From a virus: a stretch of DNA of 64,000 nt. Below, in pieces: positions 34,049 to 42,717 of the stretch (positions are counted from its first letter, which is position 1; each line of letters begins with the position of its first letter). The stretch covers positions 1 to 64,000 of the IMG/VR virus record IMGVR_UViG_3300036781_000714, one strand, 5' to 3'. The notes under the pieces were generated by a model. That model searched no databases, was not told the origin of the DNA, and saw only the letters and a program-made list of their open reading frames with translations. Position numbers and translations under genes: made by a program.

Positions 34049-34531
34049 TTACTCGATCGTCTCTGCCGACAATTCGTACTTCATCGTCGCCGTGCCAGAA
34101 CTCACGAACGCGTCGATCGACTGCGTGGCCGCGCCTTCGAGGACCATCGGGCTGTCGGCGTTTGCGGCGACCCATCCGCCCGGGCCAGAGGCGCCCATAC
34201 CGAAGGCCCCCATCACCGAAGGGCCACCGGTGCCCGTCGTCACCGCGCTCGTCGCGTAGCCGGCGGTGCCCTTCGCGGCCTGCATGCCCGGATCGCGCGG
34301 CGTCGGCGTGATGCCCGTGCCACCCGAGGCGGCCGTCGACGTCCACTTCTTGATGCGCACCATGAGGCCAGAGATGGCCGTGAGTGCGTTGGCCTTTCCC
34401 TGTCCAATCAGCGACTGCAACGCGACGTTGCGCGTCGAGCCAGCCTTGATGAAGAACGAATCGTTCTCCGTACCGCCCGTTCCGTTCGACGTCTGTTCCG
34501 CACCGGGCGTGACCGAGTAGATGAACGGCAT
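34049..34531 (-). CDS. Virion structural protein candidate, 160 aa
   Basis: A Gly/Ala/Thr-rich protein (MPFIYSVTPGAEQTSNGTGG) with strand-like ends and a low-complexity centre. It has its own leader hairpin, a GGGGGAG ribosome site and its own terminator, which suggests high and separate expression, as for a decoration or major fibre protein. No family recognised. Confidence 0.55.
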   Translation of the reverse strand: MPFIYSVTPGAEQTSNGTGGTENDSFFIKAGSTRNVALQSLIGQGKANALTAISGLMVRIKKWTSTAASGGTGITPTPRDPGMQAAKGTAGYATSAVTTGTGGPSVMGAFGMGASGPGGWVAANADSPMVLEGAATQSIDAFVSSGTATMKYELSAETIE

Positions 34532-34555
34532 GGAACTCTCCCCCTAGAATGACGA

Positions 34556-34590
34556 AACCGCCCCGGCACCCAATTGGGCGCGAGGCGGTT
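34556..34590 (-). terminator. Leader hairpin before the 160-aa virion gene
   Basis: AACCGCC and GGCGGTT close a 35-base structure whose inner arms (GCGCCC and GGGTGC around AATT) also pair. On the minus strand it is followed by TCGTCATTCTAGGGGGAG and the start codon. The T tract is weak, so a role in message stability or processing is as likely as termination. Confidence 0.55.
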
Positions 34591-34604
34591 GCGTGTTGAC
34601 TGAA

Positions 34605-34639
34605 TTGTGAACTGCCCTGTGAACTGCGTTGTGAACTAC
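34605..34639. repeat. Three 12-bp direct repeats
   Basis: TGTGAACT recurs at 34606, 34618 and 34630, exactly 12 bases apart, in a gap of 132 bases between two virion genes. The regular spacing is near one helical turn, so it could be a protein-binding array or a microsatellite. Confidence 0.55.
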
Positions 34640-34663
34640 AAAACTGTCATGCCACTCTGCTGA

Positions 34664-35095
34664 TTACATCCGGACGGTGAGACTGGCACGATCACGCGCG
34701 AGCTTCGAATGCGCGCTGTCCGGATTGCGGAGTTGCTCGATCTGTTCTTCCAGCGTGAGGCTGCGGCCGAACGTCTGGGCTTCGAGTTCCCGCACGCGCG
34801 CGAAGAAGATCTCGTCGGGCATCGCGTACGTGCCGGCGATGTCGCCGTACAACCCATAGCATCGAGTGCAGAGAAAAAACATGAAGGTCATGTTCTCTTC
34901 AGGACACAGACCGCCATCCGCCCCGCAACTCGCACAGAAGACCGGCACCCAGAACCCAAGCACGCCGCGATCGATGGCGCCTTTGGGCGTGACGACGTGC
35001 GACGTCCGAGAATCCGGAAGCACTTCGACCGTGGTGGCCGCATTCGCGATCGCCAGCAGTCGATCCGTCGCCGCATCGTTCGGCAGTGCGCCCAT
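34664..35095 (-). CDS. Phage protein with zinc-binding cysteines, 143 aa
   Basis: CASCGADGGLC near residues 53-63 and CTRCYG near 76-81 form a likely zinc site, with an aromatic stretch MTFMFFLCTRCYGLYGDIAG. The C-terminal third is helical and charged. It lies in the head-gene block; similar Cys-containing proteins occur beside capsid genes in other phages. Function unknown. Confidence 0.65.
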   Translation of the reverse strand: MGALPNDAATDRLLAIANAATTVEVLPDSRTSHVVTPKGAIDRGVLGFWVPVFCASCGADGGLCPEENMTFMFFLCTRCYGLYGDIAGTYAMPDEIFFARVRELEAQTFGRSLTLEEQIEQLRNPDSAHSKLARDRASLTVRM

Positions 35096-35096
35096 C

Positions 35097-35447
35097 CTAG
35101 TTGCTGCCGCCCTGGTTGCCCTGCTTCTTCGCGGCGCGCTCGCGATTGAATTGCTCGCGCTCGATGTTGAACAACTCGCGCTCCTTCCGCATCTCCTCTT
35201 CGCGCTGGTTGAGTTCCACCTCGCGCTTGTCCGCAGCAGCCAACGCGGCTTGTGCCTGCTCTTTCAGCGCCCGTGCACGATCTTCGCCTTTGCGGAGTCG
35301 CTGCTGCGCACCCTCGTTCGGTTCATCCTTCCCGAGGCCGGGCGCGATCGTCAACATGGTTTGGCCTTCGTCGCCAGGCTTGGGCACCGTCGCCACGTGA
35401 TGATCATTTGGCCCCGGTTGCCACTTCGCGTCTGAACTCCACGGCAT
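35097..35447 (-). CDS. Small coiled-coil phage protein, 116 aa
   Basis: After a folded-looking start (PWSSDAKWQPGPNDHHVATV), residues 50-105 form a charged coiled coil (RALKEQAQAALAAADKREVE and on to EREQFNRERAAKK). No family recognised. It ends two bases before the 143-aa gene, in the head block. Confidence 0.7.
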   Translation of the reverse strand: MPWSSDAKWQPGPNDHHVATVPKPGDEGQTMLTIAPGLGKDEPNEGAQQRLRKGEDRARALKEQAQAALAAADKREVELNQREEEMRKERELFNIEREQFNRERAAKKQGNQGGSN

Positions 35448-35508
35448 AGCACGAGCTCCTGTTCGCTGCGGGTAGAAAGGTTGTCAGTGCTGATCTGGTG
35501 GTGCTGAT

Positions 35509-36084
35509 CTATCTGGAAACGACTTCGATGGATGATGTTCGCTTCGCCGTCCCGAGCCACGGCGCATTCTCCGTCTTGCCTTGGGCACCGCCGACCAGGG
35601 TGACGCCGCCCTCTTCGCGATAGAACCGCTCGAAGACTTCCTGGTGCCCCGCCTTCTCGTCGTCCCGCATCCAACTTTCCGCGCGATCGTGGTCGTCGCG
35701 CGCAGCGGCCATGGCGTCTATCCACGCCGAATTCGCGCGGTCCCACAACGCCATGTAGTCGACGAGCCAGGGCCCTAACGGCGCGTACGGTCCCTGGTGC
35801 AGCATGATCGGATAGCGCCCACCCTTGCTCGAGGTGGTGTACTCGACGGCGCAAACCATGGTGATGCGCACCCACCCGCGATCACTCAAGCCCGGTGTGT
35901 TGTAGCGAATGACTTCCCACCGGCCATCGTACTCGGCGTCTTTGCGCGCGCAGCCGAACGCATCGAACGACGCCGCTTTCGTCTTGATCGCTTGTGGATT
36001 CCATCGCACGTCGAGCAGCGGGTCGATACGCCGAAGCGCATCGACCACGCGTGCGACTTCTTCGCCGGACTGCGGAGCGTCCAT
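35509..36084 (-). CDS. Conserved-looking head-region protein, 191 aa
   Basis: The N-terminal half has an alpha/beta pattern (VDALRRIDPLLDVRWNPQAI; GRWEVIRYNTP) and the middle is helical (LVDYMALWDRANSAWIDAMA). No enzyme motif is visible. It lies between a structural protein and a coiled-coil gene in the head block; its size would suit a head-completion or neck protein, but this is inference. Confidence 0.65.
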   Translation of the reverse strand: MDAPQSGEEVARVVDALRRIDPLLDVRWNPQAIKTKAASFDAFGCARKDAEYDGRWEVIRYNTPGLSDRGWVRITMVCAVEYTTSSKGGRYPIMLHQGPYAPLGPWLVDYMALWDRANSAWIDAMAAARDDHDRAESWMRDDEKAGHQEVFERFYREEGGVTLVGGAQGKTENAPWLGTAKRTSSIEVVSR

Positions 36085-36097
36085 TATCGAATGCTCA

Positions 36098-36571
36098 TCA
36101 GGAGTCGACGGCCCGGATGATCGCGAAGTTAAGAATGATCGCGCCCGTTTCCGCGGTTCCGGCTGCGGGATTGTTGTTCGCGACCTTCACCTTGAACGAT
36201 CCATCGGCGACTGTGGAGACGTACGCGTCAGTGTTGCCACCGTTCGAACCGGACTGCTGGCACAACGCGACGACGTCGCCCTGCTTCACCTGCGTATTCG
36301 TAACGGTGAATTCTGCGGCGGCTTCGGCGGCGAGCGATGCACTGCTCGTCGTGATCTGTCCGCAGAGTGTGCTGAGGGTGACGGCCGTGCTGCGGCTCGT
36401 CGCCTGCGTGACGACACCACCAATGCCAGCCCCTGCGGTCTTGTAACCGAAAACCACGGTGCCCGCATCCGCGGCGGTATTCGCGTCGACGGCGTCGCAT
36501 AGCTCTTTCGCTGCGTCGTTGCTCGTCAACGCGTAACTCGCGCGATTTCTCGTGTCGGCTGAGAGAGGCAT
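36098..36571 (-). CDS. Head decoration/fibre-like structural protein, 157 aa
   Basis: Start MPLSADTRNRASYAL at 36571. From about 60 it has a pattern common in phage surface proteins: LSTLCGQITTSSASLAAEAA, FTVTNTQVKQGDVVALC, and an ending of the type GSFKVKVANNNPA with INF-like ILNFAIIRAV. Such proteins are abundant virion components in many prophages. It ends 13 bases before the 191-aa gene. Confidence 0.7.
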   Translation of the reverse strand: MPLSADTRNRASYALTSNDAAKELCDAVDANTAADAGTVVFGYKTAGAGIGGVVTQATSRSTAVTLSTLCGQITTSSASLAAEAAAEFTVTNTQVKQGDVVALCQQSGSNGGNTDAYVSTVADGSFKVKVANNNPAAGTAETGAIILNFAIIRAVDS

Positions 36572-36581
36572 GATCGCCGCC

Positions 36582-37322
36582 TTACTTCGGCACGATGGCG
36601 CCGAACGGGAGCGACGCATCGTCGACCCATCCGTCGGAGAACGTCACCGTGATACCGGTGGCCGTGGCGAGGTTCGTCGTGGCCGGGGTGAACGTGTGCG
36701 TCGCGTCGCAGGTGATCGTGACGCTGCCCACCGGCGCCAAGCCATCGGCCGGAAGTCCCGGGAACGAGCAGTTCGCGGCGACAGCTTGATCGTCCGAGGC
36801 CAGCACCGATGCGGCATCCGAGCCGTCCGAGAGCAGCAAATACTTGCGGCTTAGGCCCGCCGCGATCACGCCCCCGGTCAGCGTCCAGAAGTTGTCCGTG
36901 GCCGCGAGCGCATTCACCGCGCCGCCATTCAACAGCACAGTCGCCTGCGTGGTCTTTGCCTTCGTCGCCGTCGTGGCCTGTGCCACTTGGGGCAGCGATG
37001 CGACCGTTGCGGCGATGACGCGGTTGCGGTTGGTGTACGACACCCAATTCGCGAGCGCGTTGTACTGTTGCAACACGGAAATTCGCGACGGGAACGAGTC
37101 ATTGTCGGCCGAGACCGACTTGAGCGCGCCCATGATGCCAACGCCCGCGATCGCGGACATGTAGCTGGCGGTGTCGTGCTGCGCGACGAACGACGCGACA
37201 TGCTGCGCCGCATGCACTGCATGGGTCGGGAGTGCGAAGATCGCGAGCGCGGCGACGAGCAGCGCCACGCCGATCACGCCCAGGCGCCCGACGCCTCGAG
37301 ACAGTCTGCTGAAAACCTGCAT
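36582..37322 (-). CDS. Virion-block protein with N-terminal hydrophobic signal, 246 aa
   Basis: Start MQVFSRLSRGVGRLG at 37322. Residues 16-43 form a signal peptide or membrane anchor (VIGVALLVAALAIFALPTHA, cleavage plausible after HAVHA). The rest is Ala/Thr/Val-rich and strand-like (ISVLQQYNALANWVSYTNRN; TQATVLLNGGAVNALAATD), with two Cys near 180-205. A signal-like sequence is odd for a capsid-adjacent gene. No family recognised. Confidence 0.65.
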   Translation of the reverse strand: MQVFSRLSRGVGRLGVIGVALLVAALAIFALPTHAVHAAQHVASFVAQHDTASYMSAIAGVGIMGALKSVSADNDSFPSRISVLQQYNALANWVSYTNRNRVIAATVASLPQVAQATTATKAKTTQATVLLNGGAVNALAATDNFWTLTGGVIAAGLSRKYLLLSDGSDAASVLASDDQAVAANCSFPGLPADGLAPVGSVTITCDATHTFTPATTNLATATGITVTFSDGWVDDASLPFGAIVPK

Positions 37323-37398
37323 GAGAATTCTCCGATGATGACTGAAAGGGAGCGGGCCGCGACCGTCGATGAGATCGCAGCCCGCGTGGGCGTCAGCG

Positions 37399-38634
37399 TT
37401 AGCCGACGTTGACGTTGTAGAGGATGCCCTGACGGCGCGGCTCTTCGACGTCGAGCTCGGAGTACCACTTGAGCAGCGCGTCGCGGGCGTCCTGCCCTTG
37501 CACGCGGTGCAGAATGCCTGAACCATCATCGTCCCACTTCGGATCGCTCGTCTGTGCCCAAGCGATGAAGTTCGTGTTCATGACCTGGAACGATCCGGTC
37601 GGCGCCTTCGAGTCCTTGGTGAGCAGCAACCCGTCGTGTTCGAGTGCGGTGTAGCCGCCCTTGAGCTTCATCGGCGGGACGTTGCGCTGCGTCGGCGTGA
37701 GCAACGCTTCGTACGCCGCGTTGATCTCGGTCGAGTTGATGCAGAGGTTGGACTCTTCATCCTCGGCGCGCTTGAAGACGGTGTCCTTGAGCAGTCGCAC
37801 CAACGCAAGTGACAGCGCGGCACCGGACGCATTGACGACGTTGCCTTCCCACGCGTCGAACGCGGCGCGGTCGATGCCGTTGTAGATCGCATCGGACAGG
37901 CCGAGCACCGACGTCATGAACGACGCGGTCGCGACGAAGCGGAGGAATCCGGAGATCTCCTTGTTCTTCGCCTTCTTCTTGTAGATCGCGGTGTTGTCGG
38001 CGACGCTCGTCTGCAACGGCGGCGAGAAGTTGAACGTCGTGCCGCTGACGCTCGTGATCGTGTAGCCGATCCCGTTGTTGTCCTCGGTGTCGAACGCGAA
38101 CTTCATGTTCTTGCGGAGCTGCGTCGTGGTGCGCGATGCGGTCGAACCCCACGCCACACCGAACGCCGAGTCCACCGTCGCCGTGCTGACACCAGCGGAG
38201 AGCGCGCCGGCAACGAGGCACAGCTTGCCCGAGCCATCAGACCAGCACTGGCGGCCGATGTCCTGCGTGAGCCCTTCCTTCGTGCCGGTGAGCTGACGAT
38301 CGCTGAACTCGACCCACGCCTTGTTGTTCGAGAACTCCATCGCCGGGCCGGTCACCTTGAAGGTGCCGTAGTTCAGTTTGCACTGGACGATCGCGTCCAC
38401 GTACTCTTCGGCGCCGTAGTCGGGCATCTCCTCGCCCTCGCCGCGGGCACCGTTGCCCTGCGACATGCCGACTTGCACCGGATAAATGCGGCGACGACCG
38501 GCCGTCATCCCGACGCGCTTGAGTTTCGTCTTGAACGGCGTCGCCTTGTTGACGGCGACCTTGATGCCGTCGAGGACGTAGTCGTCCTGCAGGAGCGCAT
38601 CCCACTGCGCCCGCGTGACGGTAATTCCTGACAT
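37399..38634 (-). CDS. Major capsid protein (HK97-like)
   Basis: A 411-residue protein with a strong AGGAGG site 5 bases upstream. The layout fits a phage capsid: N-terminal helix, then GMTAGRRRIYPVQVGMSQGN, a loop with GEEMPDYGAEEYVDAIVQCK (E-loop region), and a strand-rich C-terminal half with LCINSTEINAAYEALLTPTQ and GFLRFVATASFMTSVLG. It lies between the scaffold-like gene and head decoration genes. No protease gene is evident, so maturation cleavage is uncertain. Confidence 0.82.
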   Translation of the reverse strand: MSGITVTRAQWDALLQDDYVLDGIKVAVNKATPFKTKLKRVGMTAGRRRIYPVQVGMSQGNGARGEGEEMPDYGAEEYVDAIVQCKLNYGTFKVTGPAMEFSNNKAWVEFSDRQLTGTKEGLTQDIGRQCWSDGSGKLCLVAGALSAGVSTATVDSAFGVAWGSTASRTTTQLRKNMKFAFDTEDNNGIGYTITSVSGTTFNFSPPLQTSVADNTAIYKKKAKNKEISGFLRFVATASFMTSVLGLSDAIYNGIDRAAFDAWEGNVVNASGAALSLALVRLLKDTVFKRAEDEESNLCINSTEINAAYEALLTPTQRNVPPMKLKGGYTALEHDGLLLTKDSKAPTGSFQVMNTNFIAWAQTSDPKWDDDGSGILHRVQGQDARDALLKWYSELDVEEPRRQGILYNVNVG

Positions 38635-38654
38635 CAGAACCTCCTAGAATGCGA

Positions 38655-38686
38655 AACGCCCCGCAGCTCGAGTGAGCGCAGGGCGG
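38655..38686 (-). terminator. Leader hairpin before the major capsid gene
   Basis: CGCCCTGCGCTC (38675-38686) and GAGCTGCGGGGCG (38658-38670) pair on the minus strand around a short loop, followed by TTTCGCATTCTAGGAGG. Stem and flank resemble those at 29909 and 34556. It is 21 bases before the capsid start codon. Confidence 0.6.
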
Positions 38687-38758
38687 TTGCTGGTGAGGTG
38701 AGTTGTTGAACTGTTGTGAGCGTGCTCCTTCGACTTCTCGGATCGACTACCGTCGGTG

Positions 38759-39952
38759 TTACCGATCGCGCCCGCTGCGATGCACGCGGTTCGCGACGGC
38801 GAGCAATCCCTTTTGCCGGGACTCGGCGTTGTTGTAGTCGATCTTCATCTTCTCGGGCTTGCGCGCGTTGTGTGTCGAGACGCCGCCTTTGACCCGCACG
38901 GTGGGTTTGGGTCGGCGGTGTTTCTCGGCGCGCTCTTGCACGCGCGTCTTGCTCGCTTCGCGACGGACCGCGCCGGTCGTGCGGTGATAGTCCGAGGCGT
39001 GCTTCTTCACGATGTCGTTGATCTCGGCCGTCGTGAGCCCGTCCTTGCGTTCCTTCTCGGGCTTCCGTAGTACGGCCGCTTCCAACAACTGCTCGAGCGT
39101 GTCGGTGTACGGCACTTTGAACGTGCGTGCCGCGTTCCGCGCATCGGTCTCCACCTCGTCGATTCGTGCGAAGATCTTCTGCGTCTCTTTGTCCTGCTCG
39201 TCGACGACATCGGTGGCGCTCTTCCGCGCGTTCTTCACACGCTCTTTGAAGAGCTCCTCGTTGTCTTTCGCGCTCTCGGCATTCGCACCGTCTTCGCCCG
39301 GGTCCATGCGATTGAGGTGCTTGTTCACCTTTGCCATGAGGTCGGGATTCGCGCGGAGCATCTCCACGATCACGAGATCTTGGTTCTGCGTGCGGAACGC
39401 CTCGTCGGCGCGGAACTTCTTTTCTTCGCTCCGATAGGCACGGGCTTCCATCAACGCGCGGGTGAACGGTGCGTCGAGCGCTTTGAGCTTCGCCTCGATC
39501 AGTGGCCGATACTTCGCCGGCACGTCGTCGAGCGTGAGATCTGCCCCATGCCGAGCGAGCGCCGCTTTCGTCTCGTCGGTGGATGTGTCCTCGTCATCCG
39601 CAGCGTCATCCGCTTCGTCTGACGCGTCATCTTCCTCTTCGTCGTCAGCGTCATCGGCGTCGTCATCGGATTCGACGTCTTCGGAGTCATCCTCCTCGTC
39701 GTCGGTGTCCGTATCGTCATCCGCCTCGTCGTCCTCGTCGGATTCAGCGTCACCGCTGGTGTCCTCGTCGGTCTCGTCGGGGCTGTCGCTGTCGTCGTCC
39801 CCTGCGTCACTGTCATCCGCGTCGTCGGCCGCATCACCCTCGTCCGTACTCTCGACTTTGACCTTGGACATGCGCTCCATGAACGCATCGCGGCCCCCAC
39901 CCGGTTCGTCGGTCGCGTCGTCGGTCGTCGTGTCTTCGAGATGATCGGCCAT
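38759..39952 (-). CDS. Acidic scaffolding protein
   Basis: Start MADHLEDTTTDDATD at 39952, preceded by GAGGG; 397 residues. Residues 30-140 are one of the most acidic stretches in the window, almost all Asp, Glu, Ser and Ala. Residues 150-320 are helical coiled coil (KYRPLIEAKLKALDAPFTRA; LKALDAPFTRALMEARAYRS), and the C-terminus is basic (TRVQERAEKHRRPKPTVRVK). Acidic, helical proteins with a basic capsid-binding tail between portal and capsid genes are typical scaffolds. Confidence 0.78.
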   Translation of the reverse strand: MADHLEDTTTDDATDEPGGGRDAFMERMSKVKVESTDEGDAADDADDSDAGDDDSDSPDETDEDTSGDAESDEDDEADDDTDTDDEEDDSEDVESDDDADDADDEEEDDASDEADDAADDEDTSTDETKAALARHGADLTLDDVPAKYRPLIEAKLKALDAPFTRALMEARAYRSEEKKFRADEAFRTQNQDLVIVEMLRANPDLMAKVNKHLNRMDPGEDGANAESAKDNEELFKERVKNARKSATDVVDEQDKETQKIFARIDEVETDARNAARTFKVPYTDTLEQLLEAAVLRKPEKERKDGLTTAEINDIVKKHASDYHRTTGAVRREASKTRVQERAEKHRRPKPTVRVKGGVSTHNARKPEKMKIDYNNAESRQKGLLAVANRVHRSGRDR

Positions 39953-40008
39953 ACGAGTACCCTCAGTACGTTGATATGAGTTTGTGAACGAGCGTACTTC
40001 TATAGATG

Positions 40009-42717
40009 CTATTGACCAGCGGCCGAACGATCCGCCGCCGTGATTTGCATTTGATCCGTGCCACGGTTCGCGATCGGCGTGTTCTGTTTGCCAGCGTCGC
40101 CACCCGGTCCCACGAGTTGGAGCGGTGGACCGCCAGGCTGAGGCGCGCCACCAGGCGCACCACCAGGGACCGGAGGAGCGCCACCACCTTGGTCGGGCGG
40201 CACATTCCCCGGGGGAGCGGCCGGCGCGGCGGGATTTACGGCGTCCACGAGTTTCTGCACGCCCGCCGCGAGCTGCTGCATCCAGTCGAGGAATGCGAGC
40301 TGTCCGGGCTGTGACCAGCGATCGAAGCGCGACCGGTCCCGCTTCATGAAGTCGTAACACAACTTCTGCTTCACCGGGATGTTCATCCACGGGCCGAGCT
40401 GCGGGAGTTGGTTCGAGCCCTGCATCGGATCATACGATTCGAAGAGCGCGATCTCACGCTCGAACTCAACGATGTCCGGATCTTCGTCCGCTTCGAATGC
40501 GGTGAGGCCCGCGTTCCCCGTCTCGAGGTACTTCGCCAGCGCTTCGCGGTCGACCTGGCCCGTGGCCAGATTCATCACGAGACCCGGCAACGCCTGGATC
40601 AAACTCATCTTCGTGTCGAACTGCGCGGACTTGGACCACGGGAACATCGAGCCGGTTTGCACGCGCACATCGAGTCCGTCGACGAGATCAGCACCTTTGA
40701 ATGAGCGGAACTCGGCCTGCCCACGTTCGCCGCGGATCCGGATGGTGCGGTCTTCGTCGTACTCGCGCTGCACGATCACGAGCTCGCGGCGACCAATCTC
40801 TTCGATCGCTTCCTCGAGCGCGGTGAGATCGGGCATGAACGACGAGTCGGACGCCTCTTGCAGCACGAGGAACGCGCGACCGGCTGAAACGCCTTCCGGC
40901 CGTTGCGAGAGATCGACGCCGGTAAGCCCCGCGATCGACTGCATCTTCGCCTGCAACACTTCGCGCTCTTCGTAGACCGGCGCGGGCAACGGTTGCAGCG
41001 TGGCTTGGAACGGCGCGCCTTCACGACCGCGCTTCGTCATGCCGCGTGAGACTTTGACTTGACCCGGCTCGCTCGTGATGGTGATGTCCTTGTCTTCCTG
41101 CATCACCCACCACACACCACCCATGGTGTCGACGGCGTGCTTCTCGAGGATTTTGCCGTCCTGCGTGTTGTACTGCTCGTTGAGCGGCACGACTTCCTGC
41201 AGGATGCCCCGGCCCTGTGGCTGGCCTGGGATCGGGGTCGAGATCGCGGACACGCGCGGCGGCCAGAATCCGTAGGGCAACGGCGCTTCGCCATCCTCGT
41301 AGACGTCGGCGGCCACTGGCGACGAGCCTTTGCTGGTCTCGGCATCGGCGTCTGGCGCGTCTTGAGGATTCTGTGAACTCTGTGAACTCTGTGAACTCTG
41401 TGAATCGTCGGGGCTGTCGTTGCCGTCAGTCGCCTCGGCACTGTCGTCATCGTTCTCAGGTGACTCGTCGTCGTCACCATCGTCGCTCGTGTCACGCGCA
41501 TTGCTCGGCAGCGGCGCTTCTTCGCCTGGCGCTTTCGGCCACACCTTGAGGCGGCCGGCGACAATCCAGTGACGTCCCTTCGGCGTGCCCTCGGCGATGC
41601 TGCCTTTGCGGTAGTACTTGGTGACGAGCACCCGGTGACCGATGCCGGTTGCTTGGTCGATGCCGCGCATCATCGACGACCACGCGCCCTCGATCGGATC
41701 TGGTTCAGCTGCGGCGGCCCGCGAGAGCCGATCGGTAAACTCTTCACGCATCTCGGTGCTATCGCTTTCGCCGAGTCCGAGCCGGAAGTCTTCGTCGTCG
41801 TCGAGGCCGAACGTGTCGATGACCTTCTGTTTCGGCCACAACTCCGACTCGAACCATTCCGTCGCTTCGTTGGGATCGTCGCAGTCGGGATCGAAGCGCG
41901 TCGCGAACGGATCGATCACGCGGAGCGCGACTTCGCCTTCCGGATAGCCATCGGCTTCGCGGTCGAGATCGTAGGGCTTCCCGCCGTCGATTGCGGTCTC
42001 GCGATCGTCCGCGTCGTCGCGACGGTACGGCTCACCGTCATCGTCGCACGCGCACGGCACGTTCATCGTCGCCCGCGACTGCGGATCGTTCCCGTTGTGG
42101 TCCGGGTTTGAGACTTCGACGAGCGCATGGTTCGGAATAACGCGCCCGTCCATCTCGTCGAAGTCGACGTCGAAGAACACGTTGCCCGTCGCGATGAACC
42201 AGCCCACGGCGCGCATGAACTTCTGCGGGCTCTTCGTCACACGCCACAGGAATTCCAACACCGCTTCGCCGAGCTTCGCGCTCTCGCGATCGTCGGAGTC
42301 GCCGGACGGCGGCACGACTTCGAGCGACGGACGGTTCTTGGTGAGCTTCGCGCGGATGGCGCGGAAGAATGCGAACGTCCAGTTCGTGACCGGCTGTTGG
42401 CGCCAGGGCGGGACGTCGGAATCCGAGCGATACGATGCGAGATCTTCGTCGTAGCGGATCCACTGTTTGTGAACGAGGAAGAGCAACACCTTCGTCCACT
42501 GCTTATACAGGCCGCGGTAGTGATCGTCTTGGATCGCCACGCGAGCGACGACGTAGTCGGCTTTCGCTTCATCGGTATCGTCGACCGAGGGCGGTGCGCC
42601 GTACGCGAGTTCTTCTAACGGATTCGAGTCTTCTCTGTCTTCCCGCGCGCGAGCGCTCTTACGTCCCCCACGGGGCTTCGACGAAGAGCGGCGTTTCGCG
42701 CGCTGAGGAGAGGCCAA
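40009..42717 (-). CDS. Portal protein (P22-type)
   Basis: A 902-residue protein; the annotated start is TTG at 42717 and other starts are possible. After a basic tail come HYRGLYKQWTKVLLFLVHKQ and PVTNWTFAFFRAIRAKLTKN, the usual opening of P22-like portals, then SAKLGEAVLEFLWRVTKSPQ. Late segments include GVSAGRAFLVLQEASDSSFM and a Gln/Pro/Gly-rich C-terminus. An acidic insertion with SQS repeats lies near 440. It would form the dodecameric DNA channel. Upstream lies a hairpin at 42740-42782. Confidence 0.85.
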   Translation of the reverse strand: MASPQRAKRRSSSKPRGGRKSARAREDREDSNPLEELAYGAPPSVDDTDEAKADYVVARVAIQDDHYRGLYKQWTKVLLFLVHKQWIRYDEDLASYRSDSDVPPWRQQPVTNWTFAFFRAIRAKLTKNRPSLEVVPPSGDSDDRESAKLGEAVLEFLWRVTKSPQKFMRAVGWFIATGNVFFDVDFDEMDGRVIPNHALVEVSNPDHNGNDPQSRATMNVPCACDDDGEPYRRDDADDRETAIDGGKPYDLDREADGYPEGEVALRVIDPFATRFDPDCDDPNEATEWFESELWPKQKVIDTFGLDDDEDFRLGLGESDSTEMREEFTDRLSRAAAAEPDPIEGAWSSMMRGIDQATGIGHRVLVTKYYRKGSIAEGTPKGRHWIVAGRLKVWPKAPGEEAPLPSNARDTSDDGDDDESPENDDDSAEATDGNDSPDDSQSSQSSQSSQNPQDAPDADAETSKGSSPVAADVYEDGEAPLPYGFWPPRVSAISTPIPGQPQGRGILQEVVPLNEQYNTQDGKILEKHAVDTMGGVWWVMQEDKDITITSEPGQVKVSRGMTKRGREGAPFQATLQPLPAPVYEEREVLQAKMQSIAGLTGVDLSQRPEGVSAGRAFLVLQEASDSSFMPDLTALEEAIEEIGRRELVIVQREYDEDRTIRIRGERGQAEFRSFKGADLVDGLDVRVQTGSMFPWSKSAQFDTKMSLIQALPGLVMNLATGQVDREALAKYLETGNAGLTAFEADEDPDIVEFEREIALFESYDPMQGSNQLPQLGPWMNIPVKQKLCYDFMKRDRSRFDRWSQPGQLAFLDWMQQLAAGVQKLVDAVNPAAPAAPPGNVPPDQGGGAPPVPGGAPGGAPQPGGPPLQLVGPGGDAGKQNTPIANRGTDQMQITAADRSAAGQ
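41371..41406 (-). repeat. 9-bp tandem repeat in the portal gene
   Basis: CTGTGAACT repeats three times exactly and once with two changes, encoding Ser-Gln-Ser units in the acidic insertion of the portal protein. The near-identity of the copies suggests recent slippage. Confidence 0.85.
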
